The notes under the pieces: model-generated
What the model saw: the letters and a program-made list of their open reading frames with translations, nothing else
What the model was told of the DNA's origin: nothing
Database searches by the model: none
Translations under genes and position numbers: made by a program
Shown here: positions 18,920 through 28,392 of the stretch, one piece after another
Layout of the letters: each line of letters begins with the position of its first letter
Numbering within the stretch: the first letter of the stretch is position 1
Assembly: GCF_052113705.1 (NCBI RefSeq)
Contig: NZ_JBGQOG010000001.1
Location: 1-64,000, forward strand
Length of the DNA stretch: 64,000 nt
Source of the DNA: JBGQOG01 sp052113705
GTDB lineage: Bacteria > Pseudomonadota > Alphaproteobacteria > Rhodobacterales > Rhodobacteraceae
Direction of reading: 5' to 3'

Positions 18920-20521
18920 ATGGTGAAGAGTTCGGACTGGTGGCGCGGCGCGGTGATTTATCAGGTCTATCCCCGCTCCTATCAGGACGACAGCGGCGAT
19001 GGCATTGGCGACCTGCCGGGCATCACCCGCCGTCTGGAGCATATTGCGAAACTGGGGGTTGAGGCGGTCTGGCTTTCGCCGATCTTCCCCTCGCCGATGG
19101 CCGATATGGGCTATGACGTCTCAAACTATGTGGATATCGAGCCGACCTTTGGCACGCTCGCGGATTTCAAAACGCTGGTTGACCGCGCGCATGAACTTGG
19201 CATGAAAGTGCTGATTGATCAGGTGCTGAACCACACCTCGGACCAGCATCCGTGGTTCGCGGAAAGCCGCGCCGACAAGACCAACCCGCGCGCCGATTGG
19301 TATGTCTGGCACGACCCCTCGCCCACCGGCGCGCCGCCGAATGAATGGATGTCGGTGTTCGGCGGCTCGGCCTGGCAATGGGATGCACGGCGCAAGCAAT
19401 ATTACCTGCACAATTTCCTGTCCGAACAGCCCGATCTGAACTTCCTCAACCCCGATGTGCAGACGGCGGTGCTCGAGGTGTTGCGGTTCTGGTTGGAGCT
19501 GGGGGTGGATGGGTTCCGCCTCGATACGGTCAACTATTTCGTGCATGACGCGCAGCTGCGCAACAACCCGCCCAAGGTCTATGAGGATGGCGGCACACCC
19601 GGCAATCCCTATGACATGCAGATCCATCTCTATTCCAAAAGCCGCCCCGAGAATGTGGATTTCCTGAAAAAGGTCCGCGCGCTGACCGATGAATTCGAAG
19701 GCCGCACCCTGGTAGGCGAGGTGGGCGACAATGATTTCGCCATCCAGCTGATGGCGGAATACACCAAGGGCAATGACCGGCTGCACATGGCCTATTCCTT
19801 TGACATGCTGTCGGAAAAATACTCGCCCGAGCATTTCCGCAAGGTGATCGAGGGCTTCTGGCAGGGCGCGCCCGATGGCTGGCCGATGTGGTCGATGTCC
19901 AACCACGACGTAATGCGCCATGTCAGCCGCTGGAAAGATCTCGGGATCTCCGAGGCGGCGCTGGCGCAGCAGGCGATCACGCTGCTCGTGGCACTCGAAG
20001 GCTCGATCTGTCTCTATCAGGGCGAAGAGCTGGGGCTGACGGAAACCGAGCTCGACTACAGCGAGCTGACCGATCCGGTCGGCCTGCGGTTCTGGCCCGA
20101 CAACAAGGGCCGCGATGGCTGCCGCACGCCAATGGTCTGGGACGAGAGCGCCTATGGCGGTTTTTCCACCGTCACGCCCTGGCTGCCGGTCAAGGCACCG
20201 CAGGCGGCGAAAGCCGTCTCGACGCAAGAGGGCGTCGCGGGCTCGGTGCTCGAGCATTACCGGGAGATGCTGCACTGGCGCCGGTCGCTGCCGGTGCTGC
20301 GGTCGGGCAAAATGGCGTTCCTGCCCGCGCAGGGCAAGGTGATGATCTTCACCCGCGGCAGTGGGGTGGAGCAAATCACCTGTTATTTCAATCTCGCGCC
20401 CAGCGCCGTCAAACTGCCCGCGCCAAAGGGTCTGACGCTGATGGCCGACGCCTCGCGCGCGACGGTGGCGGCGGGGCAGCTTGACCTCGCGCCGAATGGC
20501 TGGGCGTTTTTCAGCGCCTGA
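18920..20521 (+). CDS. GH13 alpha-glucosidase
   Basis: 533 residues, starting at an ATG with GAGGAG seven bases upstream. The first motif WWRGAVIYQVYPRS and the IGDLPGI segment are typical of exo-acting GH13 alpha-glucosidases (AglA/oligo-1,6-glucosidase type). Catalytic residues are D202 in GFRLD, E267 in VGEVGD and D330 in SNHD. No signal peptide, so it acts in the cytoplasm, probably on maltodextrins or sucrose-type disaccharides. It is divergent from the glg operon with only a short shared promoter region. The exact substrate cannot be read from sequence. Confidence 0.88.
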   Translation: MVKSSDWWRGAVIYQVYPRSYQDDSGDGIGDLPGITRRLEHIAKLGVEAVWLSPIFPSPMADMGYDVSNYVDIEPTFGTLADFKTLVDRAHELGMKVLIDQVLNHTSDQHPWFAESRADKTNPRADWYVWHDPSPTGAPPNEWMSVFGGSAWQWDARRKQYYLHNFLSEQPDLNFLNPDVQTAVLEVLRFWLELGVDGFRLDTVNYFVHDAQLRNNPPKVYEDGGTPGNPYDMQIHLYSKSRPENVDFLKKVRALTDEFEGRTLVGEVGDNDFAIQLMAEYTKGNDRLHMAYSFDMLSEKYSPEHFRKVIEGFWQGAPDGWPMWSMSNHDVMRHVSRWKDLGISEAALAQQAITLLVALEGSICLYQGEELGLTETELDYSELTDPVGLRFWPDNKGRDGCRTPMVWDESAYGGFSTVTPWLPVKAPQAAKAVSTQEGVAGSVLEHYREMLHWRRSLPVLRSGKMAFLPAQGKVMIFTRGSGVEQITCYFNLAPSAVKLPAPKGLTLMADASRATVAAGQLDLAPNGWAFFSA

Positions 20522-20525
20522 GGGA

Positions 20526-21278
20526 TCAGGTGCAGGCGGTCAGCGCCTGCGCCAGTTCGGCCTGCACGATGGCCGAAAGGGATGCCGCCGCCGCACCACG
20601 GTCGCTGCGCTCAATGGCGCTGGCCAAAGCGCGGTGCTCGGCCACCCGGGCAGTGGCGTCAAACCCCGCGCCATGGGCCTCTGCCGCCGCCATCCCGGCC
20701 GCCACCGCCATCGACAAAGCCAGTTCCACCGTGCCGCCGACCGAGCGCAGAAACGGGTTCTGCGCGGCTTCGGCCATCACCCGGTGCAGCTCCAGCGCCG
20801 CCAAAGCATAGGGTTCGGGTGCGGTGGCACTCAGCGCCATCTGCTGCGCCCAATAGTGCAATTGCCGCAGATGATCCGCCGTGCGGTGCTGCGCCGCCAG
20901 ATCCGCCACCCGCATTTCGATCACCATCCGCGCATCGAAAAGATGGGTGACAAAGGCCGCATCCTGCCGCCGCTCGAAATGCCAGAACAGCACCTGCAGA
21001 TCGAACATGTTCCAGCGCCCGCGCGCCGAGACCCTGGTGCCCACCTTGGGGCGCGCCTCGACCAGCCCCTTGGCCTCAAGCGTTTTCAGCGCCTCGCGCA
21101 GCACCGTGCGCGAGACGCCGTATTGCGCCATCATCGCCGCGTCATTGGGCAGGATCTCCCCCACCGCGAACCGGCCCGAGACAATTCCCGCCCCGATGGC
21201 ATTGATGACATAAGAGTGGAAGTTGCGCGCTGGTGTCGCCCCCGAGAGGGAGCGTATCAGACCTCCGGCTTCACTCAC
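20526..21278 (-). CDS. GntR/FadR-family transcriptional regulator
   Basis: 250 residues from a GTG at 21278 that overlaps the yjfF-like stop by eight bases. N-terminal winged helix-turn-helix (about 20-85) with LPNDAAMMAQYGVSRTVLREALKTL, the GntR signature, then an all-helical FCD ligand domain with metal-site histidines near LHYW, LHRVM and EHRAL. FCD regulators usually respond to sugar acids or other small metabolites. As the last gene of the sugar importer operon it probably controls that operon; see the inverted repeat at 25931. Confidence 0.87.
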   Translation of the reverse strand: MSEAGGLIRSLSGATPARNFHSYVINAIGAGIVSGRFAVGEILPNDAAMMAQYGVSRTVLREALKTLEAKGLVEARPKVGTRVSARGRWNMFDLQVLFWHFERRQDAAFVTHLFDARMVIEMRVADLAAQHRTADHLRQLHYWAQQMALSATAPEPYALAALELHRVMAEAAQNPFLRSVGGTVELALSMAVAAGMAAAEAHGAGFDATARVAEHRALASAIERSDRGAAAASLSAIVQAELAQALTACT

Positions 21279-22257
21279 GTTGCACTTTCCAAAACGGCTT
21301 GCGCCGAGAGCCCGACGCGGAAAAGACCATGCGTTGCAGCACGATGAACAGGAACAACAGCGCGCCGATCACGATCTTTGTCCACCAGCTGGAGAGGCTG
21401 CCGTCAAAGATGATGTAGGTCTGCACCAGCCCCAGAAGCATCACGCCGATGAAGGTGCCCGCCACGAAACCATAGCCGCCGGTCAGCAGCGTGCCGCCAA
21501 TGACCACCGCCGATATGGCATCGAGCTCAACCCCCACCGCGGCAAGGGGATAGCCCGCCGAGGTGTAGAAAGAAAAGACGATTCCGGCCAACCCGGCCAG
21601 AAAGCTGGAGAGCGCATAGATCTGCACCGTGGTCCGCGCCACCGGCACCCCCATCAGCGAGGCCGAGGTGGCATTGCCGCCAAGCGCATAGACGTTGGAG
21701 CCAAAGCGGGTGCGGTGCGCCAGAAGCGCGCCCAGAATGAACACCGCCACCATCAGCATGCCGATCAGGCTGAGCCGTCCGCCGCCGGGCAGTTTGAAAT
21801 ACATCTGCGAGACGGCCGAGTAGAAGGCGTGGCTGACCGGAATGCTGTCCTGCGTGATGACCGAGGCCGCGCCGCGTGCCAGAAACATCCCCGCCAGCGT
21901 GACGATGAAGGGCGGCACTTCGAGGTAATGGATCACCGCCCCCATCCCGGCACCGAACAGGGTGGCGACGCCCAGCGCCAGCGCAAAGGCCACGACGGGA
22001 TGCAGCCCCGCCCAGGAGATCAGCACCGCCACCAGCACGCCGGTAAAGCCGATCACCGCGCCGACCGACAGGTCAATCCCGCCCGAGAGGATGACAAAGG
22101 TCATCCCCACCGCTGTGATGCCCAAAAAGGCATTGTCGGTCAGGAAGTTGCCCAAGACGCGGGTGGACCAGAGGCCGGGAAACTGGCTCATCGCCAGGAG
22201 ATAGGCGATGAGGAAGATTGAGCCGGTGGCGACCAGCGGGCGCAAGGAACGGTTCAT
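21271..22257 (-). CDS. yjfF: Sugar ABC transporter permease (YjfF type)
   Basis: 328 residues, about eight membrane segments, of the ribose/galactofuranose (BPD_transp_2) permease family. The segment GMTFVILSGGIDLSVGAVIGF is the family signature. It pairs with the YtfT-type permease, whose stop it overlaps by four bases. The gene order (binding protein, ATPase, two permeases) equals E. coli ytfQ-ytfR-ytfT-yjfF. Confidence 0.85.
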   Translation of the reverse strand: MNRSLRPLVATGSIFLIAYLLAMSQFPGLWSTRVLGNFLTDNAFLGITAVGMTFVILSGGIDLSVGAVIGFTGVLVAVLISWAGLHPVVAFALALGVATLFGAGMGAVIHYLEVPPFIVTLAGMFLARGAASVITQDSIPVSHAFYSAVSQMYFKLPGGGRLSLIGMLMVAVFILGALLAHRTRFGSNVYALGGNATSASLMGVPVARTTVQIYALSSFLAGLAGIVFSFYTSAGYPLAAVGVELDAISAVVIGGTLLTGGYGFVAGTFIGVMLLGLVQTYIIFDGSLSSWWTKIVIGALLFLFIVLQRMVFSASGSRRKPFWKVQRE

Positions 22258-23270
22258 GTGGTTTTCCTTTTCACGGCGGTCTGCGGCGCTTTGGCGCGGC
22301 GGCGGGCCATCAGGCGCTGCGCCTGCGGCGATTGCAGGATCAGGATCAGGATGATCACCCCCGCCTTGACGATCAGGTTGAACTCGGGCCGGAAGCCCGA
22401 GACGAGAATGCCGGTGTTCATCGCCTGAATGATGATGGCGCCCATCACCGACATCAGGATCGAGAAACGCCCGCCCAAGAGCGAGGTGCCGCCGATCACC
22501 ACTGCAAGGATGGCGTCAAGCTCCAGCCAGAGCCCGGCGTTATTGGCATCTGCGCCGCGGATATCGGCGGCAACGATCACCCCGGCAATCGCGGCACAGA
22601 GGCCGGAAAAGCCATAGACCAGCAGCAACAGCGTCTGGCTGCGCAGCCCGGCGAATTGCGCCGCCGAGCGGTTCACCCCCACCGCCTCGATAAAGAGGCC
22701 GATCGCCGTGCGCCGCACCGCGAGAATGGCCAGAAGCGCCAGCCCCGCCATGATCACCGTAGCCATCGGCAGCCAGAGGAAGGAACCAGTGCCGAGGAAA
22801 ATCAGCGCGGGATCTGCAAAGGTGACAATCGAGCCTTCGGTGATCAGCTGCGCGATGCCGCGCCCGGCCACCATCAAAACCAGCGTGGCGATGATCGGCT
22901 GGATCTGCAAAAACGCCACCAGAAAGCCGTTCCAGAGACCGCAGACCACGCCCACGCCCAGCGCCGCCAGCACCGCCACCGGCATCGGCTGGCCGGAGAC
23001 GACCAGCGTCGCCGCCACCGCCCCCGCCACCGCCATCACCGCGCCGACCGAGAGGTCGATGCCCTTGGTGGCGATCACCGGCGTCATGCCAATCGCCAGA
23101 ATGGCCACCGGCGCGCCACGGTTCAGCACGTCGATCAGGCTGCCAAACAGCCGCCCATCCTGCAGGCTGATGTCGAAAAAGCCGGGGAACAACAGCCAGT
23201 TGAGCAGCAGGATCGCCGCCAGCGCCAGGCTTTGCGCATTGATCAGCCGCAGGGGCGAAAACCGTCTCAT
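22254..23270 (-). CDS. ytfT: Sugar ABC transporter permease (YtfT type)
   Basis: 338 residues with the same fold as its neighbour: GMTPVIATKGIDLSVGAVMAVAG and a later EAVGVNRSAAQFAGL cytoplasmic segment that contacts the ATPase. It overlaps both the ATPase gene and the second permease gene by four bases, so translation is coupled. The substrate is probably a pentose or a furanose sugar; galactofuranose is inferred only by analogy with E. coli. Confidence 0.85.
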   Translation of the reverse strand: MRRFSPLRLINAQSLALAAILLLNWLLFPGFFDISLQDGRLFGSLIDVLNRGAPVAILAIGMTPVIATKGIDLSVGAVMAVAGAVAATLVVSGQPMPVAVLAALGVGVVCGLWNGFLVAFLQIQPIIATLVLMVAGRGIAQLITEGSIVTFADPALIFLGTGSFLWLPMATVIMAGLALLAILAVRRTAIGLFIEAVGVNRSAAQFAGLRSQTLLLLVYGFSGLCAAIAGVIVAADIRGADANNAGLWLELDAILAVVIGGTSLLGGRFSILMSVMGAIIIQAMNTGILVSGFRPEFNLIVKAGVIILILILQSPQAQRLMARRRAKAPQTAVKRKTT

Positions 23271-24784
23271 GCCAGAACCCCTTCGTGTTGGGCGGCGATT
23301 TCACTCACGATCACCTCCGGCGTGATATTCTCGCCGCGCAGCTCGCTGACCAATTGCCCGTCGCGCAGCACGATCACCCGGCTGGAATAGGCCACCACCT
23401 CATCGAGCTCGGACGAGATCACCACCAGTGCCAGCCCGTCATCGCGCAAACGGTTGATCGTGCGGACAATCTCGGCGTGCGCACCGATGTCGATGCCGCG
23501 GGTCGGCTCATCAAGGATCAGGAAATTCGGATCGGTCGCCAGCCAGCGCGCCAGAATTACCTTTTGCTGATTGCCGCCCGAGAGCAGCCGCACCGGCATG
23601 TCCGGCGAGGCGGCGCGGATGTCGAGCATTTCGGTAAAGCGCCCGGCAATCTCCAATTGCTCATCCCGGGTCAGCGCGCGGAACCAGCCAAGCTTGCCCT
23701 GCAACGCCACGATGATGTTCTCACGCACCGAGAGATCGCCCAGAATGCCGTCGACCTTGCGGTCCTCGGGGCAAAAGCCAAAGCCGTGGCGGATCGCCTC
23801 GACCGGGCTGGTGATGCGGGCGGGCTTGCCGCCGCAGGTCACCGAACCGCTGTCCGCCGCATCAATGCCAAACATCACCCGCGCCATCTCGGTCCGGCCC
23901 GAACCGAGAAGCCCGGCCACGCCGATCACCTCGCCCCGATGCACCTTGAGGCTGAAGGGGCGGATCTTGCCCGCGCGTCCAGTCCCTTGAAATTCCACGA
24001 AACATTCGCCTGCGGGCTGCTCAGCCGCGCCCACTTGCGCGCTGGCGGCGGCAATATCCTTGCCCAGCATCATCCGCACCACTTCCATCCGCGTGAGGCT
24101 GCTCAGGGGCTGCGTGCCCACCAATTTTCCATTGCGCAGAATGGTCACCCGGTCGGAAACCGCAAACACCTGATCGAGGAAATGCGTGATGAAAACCACG
24201 GCCAGACCCTGCGCCTTCAGGCCGCGGATCACCTCAAAGAGCTTTTCCACCTCTTCCGCATCAAGGCTGGCCGTCGGCTCATCGAGGATCAGGACCTTGC
24301 CCGACAGCTCCACCGCCCGGGCAATCGCCACGATCTGCTGCACCGCCACCGAATAGGTCGACAGCTCCGCCCGCACATCAATGTTCAGCCCGTAGCGCGC
24401 CATCATCTCGCGCGCCTCGGCCTCGATCTTGCGTTTTTGCACCATGCCCCAGCGGGTTGGTTGCCGCCCCAGAAGCAGGTTTTCCGCCACCGAACGGTTC
24501 GGCAGCAGGTTCACCTCCTGATAGACGGTGCCAATGCCGAAACGCTGCGCCTCCTGCGGATCGCGGAAACTGACGCCGCTGCCCTGCAGTACGATCTCGC
24601 CGCCATCGGGCTGATCCGCCCCGGTCAAAATCTTGATCAGCGTCGATTTCCCGGCGCCGTTTTCGCCCAAAAGCGCGTGAACCTCGCCCGCATGCAGCGC
24701 CAGATCCACCCCGTCGAGTGCGGTATGTGCGCCAAAGACCCGGGTGATCCCGCGCGCCTCCAGCACGATGTCGGATGTTGTCAT
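23267..24784 (-). CDS. ytfR: Sugar ABC transporter ATPase (YtfR type)
   Basis: 505 residues with two fused ABC domains, as in the ribose/galactofuranose family. The first domain has Walker A GENGAGKST (about 40-48) and Walker B LILDEPTASLD. The second has the degenerate A site GLLGSGRTEMAR, a good signature LLSGGNQQKV and Walker B LILDEPTRGID. This asymmetry is normal for the family. Confidence 0.88.
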   Translation of the reverse strand: MTTSDIVLEARGITRVFGAHTALDGVDLALHAGEVHALLGENGAGKSTLIKILTGADQPDGGEIVLQGSGVSFRDPQEAQRFGIGTVYQEVNLLPNRSVAENLLLGRQPTRWGMVQKRKIEAEAREMMARYGLNIDVRAELSTYSVAVQQIVAIARAVELSGKVLILDEPTASLDAEEVEKLFEVIRGLKAQGLAVVFITHFLDQVFAVSDRVTILRNGKLVGTQPLSSLTRMEVVRMMLGKDIAAASAQVGAAEQPAGECFVEFQGTGRAGKIRPFSLKVHRGEVIGVAGLLGSGRTEMARVMFGIDAADSGSVTCGGKPARITSPVEAIRHGFGFCPEDRKVDGILGDLSVRENIIVALQGKLGWFRALTRDEQLEIAGRFTEMLDIRAASPDMPVRLLSGGNQQKVILARWLATDPNFLILDEPTRGIDIGAHAEIVRTINRLRDDGLALVVISSELDEVVAYSSRVIVLRDGQLVSELRGENITPEVIVSEIAAQHEGVLA

Positions 24785-24859
24785 CCTGTCCCCCTGCCCT
24801 GTCGGCCTCCCCGGCCGCCTGCTGTGACGATGCCGCCGCCTCTCCCCTGCCGCAAGACA

Positions 24860-24893
24860 GTTCCGCCGGAGACCCGAAGGCCCCCGGCGGACT
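24860..24893 (-). promoter_or_regulatory. Hairpin between ytfQ and ytfR
   Basis: An inverted repeat (GTTCCGCCGG at 24860-24869 with CCGGCGGACT at 24884-24893, one mismatch) lies directly past the binding-protein gene, with no T tail. It probably stabilises the ytfQ message so that binding protein exceeds the membrane parts. Confidence 0.55.
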
Positions 24894-24910
24894 GCCTCAG
24901 GTCAGGAAGG

Positions 24911-25885
24911 TCAGTAGCCCAAGCCCTTGCGGCGGTCGAACTCGCCCTGTGCGTCATCCGCCGGGGTGTAGAGTTTCGACTCGGTGATGATGAATTTCTC
25001 CGGCATCGTGCCATCCGCCAGATATTTCTCCAGCGCATCAAAGGCCGGGCCCGCCATGTTCGGCGTCAACTCCACCGTGGCATTCGCCTCGCCCGCGACC
25101 ATGGCCGAGAAAATATCCGGCACGGCATCGATCGAGACCACCTTGATGTCGGTGCCCGGCTTCAGCCCGGCATCCTTGATCGCCTGAATGGCACCCACCG
25201 CCATGTCATCGTTATGGGCGTAAACGGCGCAGATGTCCTTGCCGCCATTCTCGGCCTTGATAAAGCCTTCCATCACTTCCTTGCCCTTCGAGCGGGTGAA
25301 ATCCCCGGTCTGGCTGCGGATGATCGTGATGTTCGGCGCGGCGGCAATCGCCTCTTCAAAGCCCTGCTTGCGGTTGATCGCCGGGGTCGAGCCGACGGTG
25401 CCCTGCAGCTCAACAACCTTACAATCGGCGCCCGCTTCCGCGTCCACCAGCCATTGGCCTGCCACTTTGCCTTCGGTCACCTGGTTCGAGGCGACGGAGG
25501 TCAGATAGAGATCTTCCGGCGCATCGACGCCCCGGTCGAGCAGCACGACCGGGATATTGGCGTCTTTGGCTTCCGACAGCACATCATCCCAGCCGGTGGC
25601 GACGACCGGCGCGACCAGGATCGCATCGACGCCCTGGGCGATAAAGCCACGGATCGCCTTGATCTGGTTCTCTTGTTTTTGCTGCGCATCGGCAAATTTC
25701 AGATCGATGCCGCGCTTTTCGGCCTCTTGCTTGGTGACCGAGGTCTCGGCCGCCCGCCAGCCGGATTCCGAGCCGATCTGCGAGAAACCGACCACCAGAT
25801 CCTTGGCCATCGCGGTCGAGGCGATGGTCGACGACATAAGGGTAATGAGGCCTGCGGAGACCGCAAGCAGACGCGAAGTTTTCAT
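24911..25885 (-). CDS. ytfQ: Periplasmic sugar-binding protein (YtfQ type)
   Basis: 324 residues from the ATG at 25885, which has a strong GGGAGG site and starts a signal peptide ending ASTAMA-KD. The mature protein is a type I periplasmic binding protein (Peripla_BP_4): VGFSQIGSESGWR, LVAPVVATGWDDVL and VYAHNDDMAVGA match the YtfQ group. It delivers a sugar to YtfR/YtfT/YjfF. First gene of the operon; promoter and possible operator lie just upstream. Confidence 0.87.
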   Translation of the reverse strand: MKTSRLLAVSAGLITLMSSTIASTAMAKDLVVGFSQIGSESGWRAAETSVTKQEAEKRGIDLKFADAQQKQENQIKAIRGFIAQGVDAILVAPVVATGWDDVLSEAKDANIPVVLLDRGVDAPEDLYLTSVASNQVTEGKVAGQWLVDAEAGADCKVVELQGTVGSTPAINRKQGFEEAIAAAPNITIIRSQTGDFTRSKGKEVMEGFIKAENGGKDICAVYAHNDDMAVGAIQAIKDAGLKPGTDIKVVSIDAVPDIFSAMVAGEANATVELTPNMAGPAFDALEKYLADGTMPEKFIITESKLYTPADDAQGEFDRRKGLGY

Positions 25886-25930
25886 GATTTCCTCCCTGAA
25901 ATCCCCAATGAAACCTCCTCGTTTCACCAG

Positions 25931-25964
25931 AGCGTGATCAAACGCTAGCAAAAGTACTATTATA
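25931..25964 (-). promoter_or_regulatory. Candidate ytfQ promoter -10 and operator
   Basis: On the minus strand a perfect TATAAT (25959-25964) is followed, near the expected start of transcription, by the inverted repeat AGCGT-GATCAA-ACGCT (25931-25946). This is a good position for a repressor, and the operon encodes its own GntR-type regulator. The pairing of the two is inferred. I could not find a convincing -35. Confidence 0.45.
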
Positions 25965-26019
25965 TGTAAAGCATGCGGAACCCGCCGAATTTCGGATGCT
26001 TGCATACCATTTCCGGCAT

Positions 26020-26056
26020 GAGAAAACCCCGCCGGAACGCGCGTCCGGGCGGGGTT
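26020..26056 (-). terminator. Terminator after thioesterase gene
   Basis: An inverted repeat with outer arms AACCCCGCC (26025-26033) and GGCGGGGTT (26048-26056) is followed on the minus strand by TTTTCT. It lies about 115 bases past the thioesterase stop and upstream of the ytfQ promoter. Confidence 0.65.
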
Positions 26057-26172
26057 GTCCATTGATATATCTATGTCTTTTCATAAACCGCCCGCCCGCG
26101 GCCCGCGCGGCCTCCCCCCGTGCCGCAGCTGCGCGGAGGCCTGCTGCGCCGCGGCAGACTCAGGCCGCGCGG

Positions 26173-26589
26173 TCAGCTCTCTGCCGGACCATCGACGGGC
26201 CCATCCACCGGGCGCGGCTTGCCCTGCTCATCAATGGCGACGAAGGTAAAGGTGGCCTCGGTCACCTTCTCGCGGTTGCCATAGCGGTCGCGCAGCACCC
26301 AGGCCTCGATATGGATCCCCATCGAGCTGCGCCCGACCCGCTCGACATCGGCATAGATGCAGAGCACATCGCCCACCTTGACCGGACGGATGAATTTCAT
26401 CGCATCAATGGCGATGGTCGCCACCCGGCCGCGCGCGCGGGCGCCCGCCACGATGCCCGCCGCGATGTCCATCTGCGACAGCACCCAGCCGCCGAAAATA
26501 TCGCCATTCACATTCACATCCGCTGGCATTGCCAGCGTGCGCAGCTGCAATTCGCCCTGCGGGCCACCACTTTCGTCCATCGGCACCAT
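26173..26589 (-). CDS. Acyl-CoA thioesterase, hotdog fold (YciA type)
   Basis: 138 residues from the ATG at 26589 (26580 is possible); a longer reading would run into the permease gene. Family features are LRTLAMPADVNVNGDIFGGWVLSQ with the catalytic Asp of the N-x-x-G-D motif, then AIDAMKFIRPVKVGDVLC and EATFTFVAID. It hydrolyses acyl-CoAs in the cytoplasm. It is downstream of yehW on the same strand with a short gap, so may be co-transcribed, but a link to osmoprotectant uptake is not evident. Confidence 0.85.
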   Translation of the reverse strand: MVPMDESGGPQGELQLRTLAMPADVNVNGDIFGGWVLSQMDIAAGIVAGARARGRVATIAIDAMKFIRPVKVGDVLCIYADVERVGRSSMGIHIEAWVLRDRYGNREKVTEATFTFVAIDEQGKPRPVDGPVDGPAES

Positions 26590-26659
26590 CCCCGTTGTTT
26601 TCCAAAAGGATACGGAGGGTTTCGGGGCGCGGCAAGGGCGGCGCTGCACAACGGTCAAT

Positions 26660-27442
26660 TCAGCCGCGGGCTGGTTCCGCCACCGGACCTGCCGCCGGCG
26701 CGCCCGGGGCCTCCTGCCCCAGCCGCCGCCGCACCAGCGCCTCCAGCGCGCGAAATCCGGCATCGGTCAGCACCGCCAGTCCGCCCACCAACAGCGCGCC
26801 CTGCGCCACAAAGGCGGTATTGCCGGTCTGCAGCCCGGCAAGGATCACCTCGCCCAAACTCCGCGCCGCCACGGTGGAGCCGAGCGTCGCCGTGGCCAGC
26901 GCGATCACCGCCGAGAGGCGCAGCCCGGTCAGCATCTGCGGCAACGCCAGCGGCAATTCCACCTGCCAGAGCCGCTGGGCCGGGTGCATCCCCATCCCAT
27001 CCGCTGCCTCGCGCACCGCAGCGGGCACGCCCAACAGGCCGGTCAGCGCCGTCTCGAAAATCGGCAAGAGCGCATAGAGAAAAAGCGCGATCAACGTCGG
27101 CACCGTGCCAAAACCAAAGACCGGGACCGCCAGCGCCAGCACGGCGACGGGTGGAAAGGTCTGGCCCAGATTGGCCAAGAGCCGGGCGAGCGGCAGGAAA
27201 TCGCGCCCGCCCGCGCGGGTGGTCAGCACGGCAAGGCCAATGCCCAGCACCGCCGCCGCCGACACCGCCACCCCCACCAGCACCAGATGCCCCAGCATCA
27301 GCGACCAGAGCGGCGTTTGCAGATAGATCGGCGCCGCACCATAGCGGGTGAGCGGCGCAAACACCGGCGCAAAGGCCTCGGGCCGCGCCAGAAAGGCCAG
27401 CATCGCCACCGCCACCCCGCCGCGCAGCCAGACCGCTCTCAT
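26660..27442 (-). CDS. yehW: Osmoprotectant ABC transporter permease (YehW type)
   Basis: 260 residues with about six membrane helices. The coupling loop VREAADGMGMHPAQRLWQVELPLALP is the standard one of the choline/glycine-betaine OpuC/Yeh permeases. It overlaps the ATPase gene by four bases. Order binding protein, long permease, ATPase, short permease equals E. coli yehZ-yehY-yehX-yehW. The C-terminal 25 residues are an Ala/Pro-rich tail. Confidence 0.86.
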   Translation of the reverse strand: MRAVWLRGGVAVAMLAFLARPEAFAPVFAPLTRYGAAPIYLQTPLWSLMLGHLVLVGVAVSAAAVLGIGLAVLTTRAGGRDFLPLARLLANLGQTFPPVAVLALAVPVFGFGTVPTLIALFLYALLPIFETALTGLLGVPAAVREAADGMGMHPAQRLWQVELPLALPQMLTGLRLSAVIALATATLGSTVAARSLGEVILAGLQTGNTAFVAQGALLVGGLAVLTDAGFRALEALVRRRLGQEAPGAPAAGPVAEPARG

Positions 27443-28392
27443 GCCACGCCCCCGGCATCGAGAGGCCGCCCGCCCGCCGCCTCCAATGCGGCGCGGGTCA
27501 CCCGGCCAATCACCACCCCGTCACGGCTGACCGGCAGCGCGCTGCGTCGCGACCAGAGGCATTCGGCCAGCGCCGCCCGCATTGAGGCATCCACCGCCAT
27601 CGCGGGGCCCTCGGCGGGGCCCGCCTCGACCAGCGTCGCCAGATCCTGCACCCCCAACAGCCGCAACGCCGGATCGCCGCTGCCCAGAAGGTCGCGGACG
27701 AACGCATTGGCGGGCGCGGTCAGCAGCTCTGCCGGGCGGGCGTATTGCTGCAACCGCCCTTCGGCCATCACCGCGATCCGGTCGCCCAGCGTCAGCGCCT
27801 CCTCCATGTCATGCGTGACGAGCACGATGGTGGTGCCCAGCCGCCGCTGCAGCGCCCGCAGATCGGCCTGCGCCCGCGCCCGCAGGATCGGGTCGAGCGC
27901 GCCAAAGGGCTCATCCATCAGCAGGATCGGCGGATCCGCGGCCAGCGCCCGCGCCACCCCCACCCGCTGCTGCTGCCCGCCCGAGAGCGCCTGCGGCATC
28001 CGGTCCCGGTAGAGGGCGGGGTCGAGGTCAAACAGCGTGAGCAGCGCATCGACCCGCGCCCGGATCCGCGCCCGGTCCCAGCCGAGAAGGCGGGGCACGG
28101 TGGCGATATTCTCGGCCACGGTGCGGTGCGGAAACAGGCCATTGCCTTGAATGGCATAGCCAATCCCCCGCCGCAGCTCTTGTGCGGGCAGCGCGGTGTT
28201 GGGCTGGCCATTGATGCGCACGAGGCCGGTGCTCGGCTCGACCAGCCGGTTGATCATCCGAAGGAGTGTGGTCTTGCCGGAGCCGGAGGTGCCGACGATC
28301 ACCGCAATCTCGCCCTTTGCCACGGTCAGGCTCACGCCCTCCACCGCCATGCGGTCCCTGTAGCGGCGGCCCAGATTTTCCAGCTCAATCAT
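27439..28392 (-). CDS. yehX: Osmoprotectant ABC transporter ATPase (YehX type)
   Basis: 317 residues from the ATG at 28392, which overlaps the yehY stop by four bases; the open frame upstream is only a shadow of yehY. Walker A GTSGSGKTT, Q-loop, signature LSGGQQQRVGVARAL and Walker B ILLMDEPFGALDP are intact. After residue 240 there is a single reduced CBS-like segment (SALPVSRDGVVIGRVTRAAL), shorter than the paired CBS of OpuCA or ProV. Confidence 0.88.
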   Translation of the reverse strand: MIELENLGRRYRDRMAVEGVSLTVAKGEIAVIVGTSGSGKTTLLRMINRLVEPSTGLVRINGQPNTALPAQELRRGIGYAIQGNGLFPHRTVAENIATVPRLLGWDRARIRARVDALLTLFDLDPALYRDRMPQALSGGQQQRVGVARALAADPPILLMDEPFGALDPILRARAQADLRALQRRLGTTIVLVTHDMEEALTLGDRIAVMAEGRLQQYARPAELLTAPANAFVRDLLGSGDPALRLLGVQDLATLVEAGPAEGPAMAVDASMRAALAECLWSRRSALPVSRDGVVIGRVTRAALEAAGGRPLDAGGVA

